From contig NZ_KB217478.1 of NCBI RefSeq assembly GCF_000331305.1, positions 3,570,627 through 3,634,626 on the forward strand: a stretch of DNA of 64,000 bases. The letters run 5' to 3'. This document shows, piece by piece, positions 61,724 through 64,000 of the stretch. The first letter of the stretch is position 1. Every line of letters starts with the position of its first letter. Made by a program: the position numbers and the translations under genes. Below the pieces are notes generated by a model that was given only the letters and a program-made list of their open reading frames with translations, was not told the DNA's origin and did not search any database. This DNA comes from Calothrix sp. PCC 7103 (GTDB lineage: Bacteria > Cyanobacteriota > Cyanobacteriia > Cyanobacteriales > Nostocaceae).

Positions 61724-62342
61724 CCCAAAAGTCACGCATCCGATGAAAGGATTTCCACAGGTTTGTTTTATCAAAAATACTGTTGCAAATCCAAATATAA
61801 TAATTGGAGACTATACTTATTACGATGACCCAGAAGACTCAGAGAATTTTGAGCGCAATGTACTTTATCATTTTCCTTTTATTGGTGACAAGCTCGTAAT
61901 TGGAAAATTTTGTGCCTTAGCTAGAGGTGTAAAATTTATTATGAACGGCGCCAATCATAAACTGTCTGGCTTTTCAACTTATCCATTTCAAATTTTTGGT
62001 AATGGCTGGGAGCGTGTAATGCCTCAATCAGATGAATTACCTTTTAAAGGAGATACTATAGTTGGCAATGATGTATGGATTGGATACGAAGCTGTGATTA
62101 TGCCTGGAGTAAAAATTGGCGATGGAGCAATTATTGCCGCAAAGTCTGTTGTAACTTCAAATGTACTACCTTACACTATTGTAGGAGGTAATCCTGCTAA
62201 TATACTACGGCAACGTTTTTCTGATGAAACAATCAAGATTTTAGTAGATATTGCTTGGTGGAACTGGGACATAGAAAAGATTACGAGAAATTTAGAGAAA
62301 ATTGTTGGCGCCGATATTGAAGCTTTGAAAACCTGTATATAA
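61710..62342 (+). CDS. Vat-type xenobiotic O-acetyltransferase
   Basis: The 210-residue protein is a left-handed beta-helix acetyltransferase with strong likeness to streptogramin A (Vat) acetyltransferases: IIGDYTYYDDPED, LVIGKFCALARGVKFIMNGA, NHKLSGFSTYPFQIFGNGWE, GDTIVGNDVWIGYEAVIMPG and WWNWDIEKITRN. The catalytic His is the one in GANHK. The ATG at 61710 (MRYPDPKVTHPM) is preferred to one at 61677, because the intervening codons are the other-frame reading of the GNAT remnant. It would transfer acetyl from acetyl-CoA to a hydroxyl group of an unknown substrate; antibiotic resistance is not shown. No mobile element is adjacent. Confidence 0.88.
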   Translation: MRYPDPKVTHPMKGFPQVCFIKNTVANPNIIIGDYTYYDDPEDSENFERNVLYHFPFIGDKLVIGKFCALARGVKFIMNGANHKLSGFSTYPFQIFGNGWERVMPQSDELPFKGDTIVGNDVWIGYEAVIMPGVKIGDGAIIAAKSVVTSNVLPYTIVGGNPANILRQRFSDETIKILVDIAWWNWDIEKITRNLEKIVGADIEALKTCI

Positions 62343-62487
62343 ACTGTACAAATCCGGCGCATGCAATCTGTTCTTCTGTGGAGACTTACATGTAACGTCT
62401 ATACATTTTGATTTGCCGCTTATTACAATTATATGACAAGTGTGTTACATTGATAATATTCTAAGATTATTTAGCCCAGTTTGAACT

Positions 62488-63498
62488 ATGCGAACAATCG
62501 TAGTTGGCGATATTCATGGTTGCTATGCAGAACTGCTTGAGCTATTAGCTAAAGTAGAAATTACAGACGAAGATTGCTTAATCTCGTTAGGAGATATAGT
62601 TGACCGTGGGGCTGATTCAGTCAAGGTATATAATTTTCTCAAAAATCGCCCCAATACTATCGTGTTGATGGGAAATCACGAACGTAAACATCTGAGACAA
62701 ACTCTTTCCTTTTCTCAAGAAATTGTCAAACTACAATTTGGCACCCACTATGCCGAATTTTTAGAATGGATTAGCCATCTACCGTATTATTACGAAACAG
62801 ACCAAGCAATTTTAGTTCATGCTGCGGTAGAAAATGGCATACCCATTGAGCAACAAAGGGAAGAAGTGTTGTGTGGTTGTACTGCGGGTGAAAAGTATTT
62901 GGAAAAGCAATATAGAGATACATATTGGAGCCAGCTTTATACTGGTATTAAACCTGTAATTTTTGGTCATCGTGTTGTTGGCGATAATCCACTGATAATT
63001 GAGCAGAAAGCTTATGGTATAGATACTGGAGCTTGTCATGGAGGCAGCTTAACAGCCATAATTTTACCTAGTTTTGAGATTGTTCAAGTACAATCACCTC
63101 AAGACTACTGGCAAGAAGAGATAGTAAAATGGCAATTACCAGTGATGATGGCTAAACCTTGGGGTAGTTATAAGTGGAGCAAAATTCAGACGATTTGTGA
63201 TGAGTTTAGAAATTCTCCCAATCCAGAATTAGCGGATTTTATTATCCAGAAGGAGCAATGGATGCACGGTTTACTTGCTCTGGCGCCTAAAATAATCTTC
63301 AAAGTACAGGAAAAACTGGCGGAATTGATTTCCATCTATGGCGCCGATGATTTCAAAAAACCTGCTCGTTGTTTTAGCTATGCCACTCTACTATATAAAG
63401 CTAATGCCAGCAATCTTACAAGCGAATTTCTCCAGCAAACTTTACCAACGCCAGACAACTGGTTACAGGTAATGAACGAGTTGAGAGTATATCTATAA
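62488..63498 (+). CDS. Metallophosphatase (PPP-type serine/threonine phosphatase-like)
   Basis: The 336-residue protein starts MRTIVVGDIHGCYAELLELL. The metal and phosphate motifs are GDIHG (7-11), GDIVDRG (about 36-42) and GNHERK (about 62-67), with two further His residues in LVHAAVENG and VIFGHRVVGD. This is the PrpA/ApaH-like class that removes phosphate from proteins or nucleotides. The C-terminal part (about 220-336) is an added helical region (WMHGLLALAPKIIFKVQEKL) not found in the small PrpA enzymes. It lies alone; upstream is an AT-rich promoter-like region (62343-62487). Substrate unknown. Confidence 0.88.
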   Translation: MRTIVVGDIHGCYAELLELLAKVEITDEDCLISLGDIVDRGADSVKVYNFLKNRPNTIVLMGNHERKHLRQTLSFSQEIVKLQFGTHYAEFLEWISHLPYYYETDQAILVHAAVENGIPIEQQREEVLCGCTAGEKYLEKQYRDTYWSQLYTGIKPVIFGHRVVGDNPLIIEQKAYGIDTGACHGGSLTAIILPSFEIVQVQSPQDYWQEEIVKWQLPVMMAKPWGSYKWSKIQTICDEFRNSPNPELADFIIQKEQWMHGLLALAPKIIFKVQEKLAELISIYGADDFKKPARCFSYATLLYKANASNLTSEFLQQTLPTPDNWLQVMNELRVYL

Positions 63499-63566
63499 TT
63501 TTGTTAATTCAGGATGAGTATGTTAAAAATGTTATGATTATGTAACATATCTTTACATTTTCTCTG

Positions 63567-64000
63567 ATGCAGACTACACGTTTGTTTTCAAATATAGAAT
63601 TTAATGGTGATAAGTTACTTCACCAACCGGGTAGTGTGTTGGGAAGTACCGCGTTAGTTGCTGGGACGACGGTTGGCGCCGGAATTTTGGCTTTACCGAC
63701 AGTGACTCTACCTTCAGGAGTGGCGCCTTCAACAGTGTTATTAATTGCTGTATGGTTATATGCTTTAGTATCTGGGCTATTAATTGCTGAGGTTAGTTTA
63801 GATGTGATGCGAAAGGAAGGCGCCAACAACAGTTTTTTGGCAATAGTGGAGAATATATTAGGAAAACCAGGAGCAATATTAGCTGGTGGTGCATATTTGT
63901 TTTTGCATTATGCGTTGCTGGTTGCGTATATTGCTCAAGGTGGGGAAATATTACTTGCTGCGTTATCACTTAATTTGCCAGACTGGGCAGGGACAACGAT
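63567..64000 (+). CDS. Aromatic amino acid permease, TyrP/Mtr-like (partial)
   Basis: The open frame from ATG 63567 runs off the right edge after about 144 residues. It begins with a short hydrophilic front (MQTTRLFSNIEFNGDKLLHQ) followed by GSVLGSTALVAGTTVGAGIL, the signature of tryptophan/tyrosine permeases, and LLIAVWLYALVSGLLIAEVS, then LAGGAYLFLHYALLVAYI. These are proton-coupled importers in the inner membrane. Several GGCGCC sites occur in the visible part. The upstream 63499-63566 is AT-rich, with no strong ribosome site. Confidence 0.85.
   Translation, partial: MQTTRLFSNIEFNGDKLLHQPGSVLGSTALVAGTTVGAGILALPTVTLPSGVAPSTVLLIAVWLYALVSGLLIAEVSLDVMRKEGANNSFLAIVENILGKPGAILAGGAYLFLHYALLVAYIAQGGEILLAALSLNLPDWAGTT

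Noticed and set aside
1-64000. tRNA, rRNA or CRISPR arrays
   Set aside because: No cloverleaf-like segment, rRNA core word or regularly spaced direct repeat was noticed on either strand; short tRNA genes might still be missed by eye.

Overview
This window reads as chromosome of a filamentous, Nostocales-type cyanobacterium (Calothrix/Rivularia/Scytonema-like); the genus is inference. The support is a ferredoxin-thioredoxin reductase catalytic subunit, the linked RNA-binding protein and ribosomal protein S21 pair known from Anabaena, many sensor kinases and response regulators, a PilT-type motor ATPase, a low-GC background, and several families of short palindromic intergenic repeats typical of these genomes. 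No rRNA, tRNA, CRISPR array or intact insertion sequence was seen. Genes are dense and mostly monocistronic or in short operons. A striking base-level feature is the hexamer GGCGCC, counted by eye about 105 times (one per ~600 bp, against 3-4 expected); the usual cyanobacterial HIP1 octamer GCGATCGC was not seen.

Layout. 1-8.9 kb: a partial zinc-ribbon-like gene, a DHRS1-like dehydrogenase, an L,D-transpeptidase, a HugZ-like flavin-fold protein, an HtrA-like protein lacking its catalytic His and Ser beside a LuxR-type regulator with a degenerate receiver, a HigB/HigA toxin-antitoxin operon with a palindromic operator, and a transketolase-like enzyme divergent from a DeoR-type repressor. 8.9-9.6 kb: a decayed methyltransferase gene ended by a 91-bp MITE-like element. 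9.6-18.5 kb: a GT39-type glycosyltransferase, a methyltransferase, three proteins of unknown function (one a lipoprotein), the rbp-rpsU operon, a DUF2267 protein and an ABC exporter. 18.6-26.9 kb: an exopolysaccharide cluster (Wzz-like, Wzy-like, Wzx-like, three family 2 glycosyltransferases and a dioxygenase-like protein). 27.5-31.1 kb: a two-component pair and a WecG/TagA-type glycosyltransferase whose upstream DNA resembles that of the polysaccharide cluster. 31.2-38.8 kb: small hypothetical genes, a transporter remnant, a hybrid kinase with a terminal frameshift, a second ABC exporter and an orphan kinase.

39.4-45.5 kb holds a chaperone-usher-like surface-fibre locus: two secreted subunit candidates, a PapD-like chaperone and a 1,184-residue usher-like protein with an Asn/Ser-rich front and regulatory-like beta domains at its end. 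45.7-56 kb: polyphosphate kinase, a single-domain receiver, the FTR catalytic subunit coupled to a DUF309 protein, a DUF58 protein, a PilT-like ATPase, small hypothetical proteins, glucokinase and a histidine phosphatase. 56-61 kb: a TPR protein followed by a membrane protein with a GrpE-like end and an Hsp70-like ATPase with a membrane domain, possibly a membrane-bound chaperone unit. 61-64 kb: a dihydrofolate-reductase-like protein, a Vat-type acetyltransferase joined to a broken GNAT gene, a metallophosphatase and the start of an aromatic amino acid permease.

The best candidates for undescribed biology are the chaperone-usher locus, the membrane Hsp70/GrpE-like pair, the inactive protease plus inactive receiver pair, the element shared by the two polysaccharide loci, and the GGCGCC repeat.
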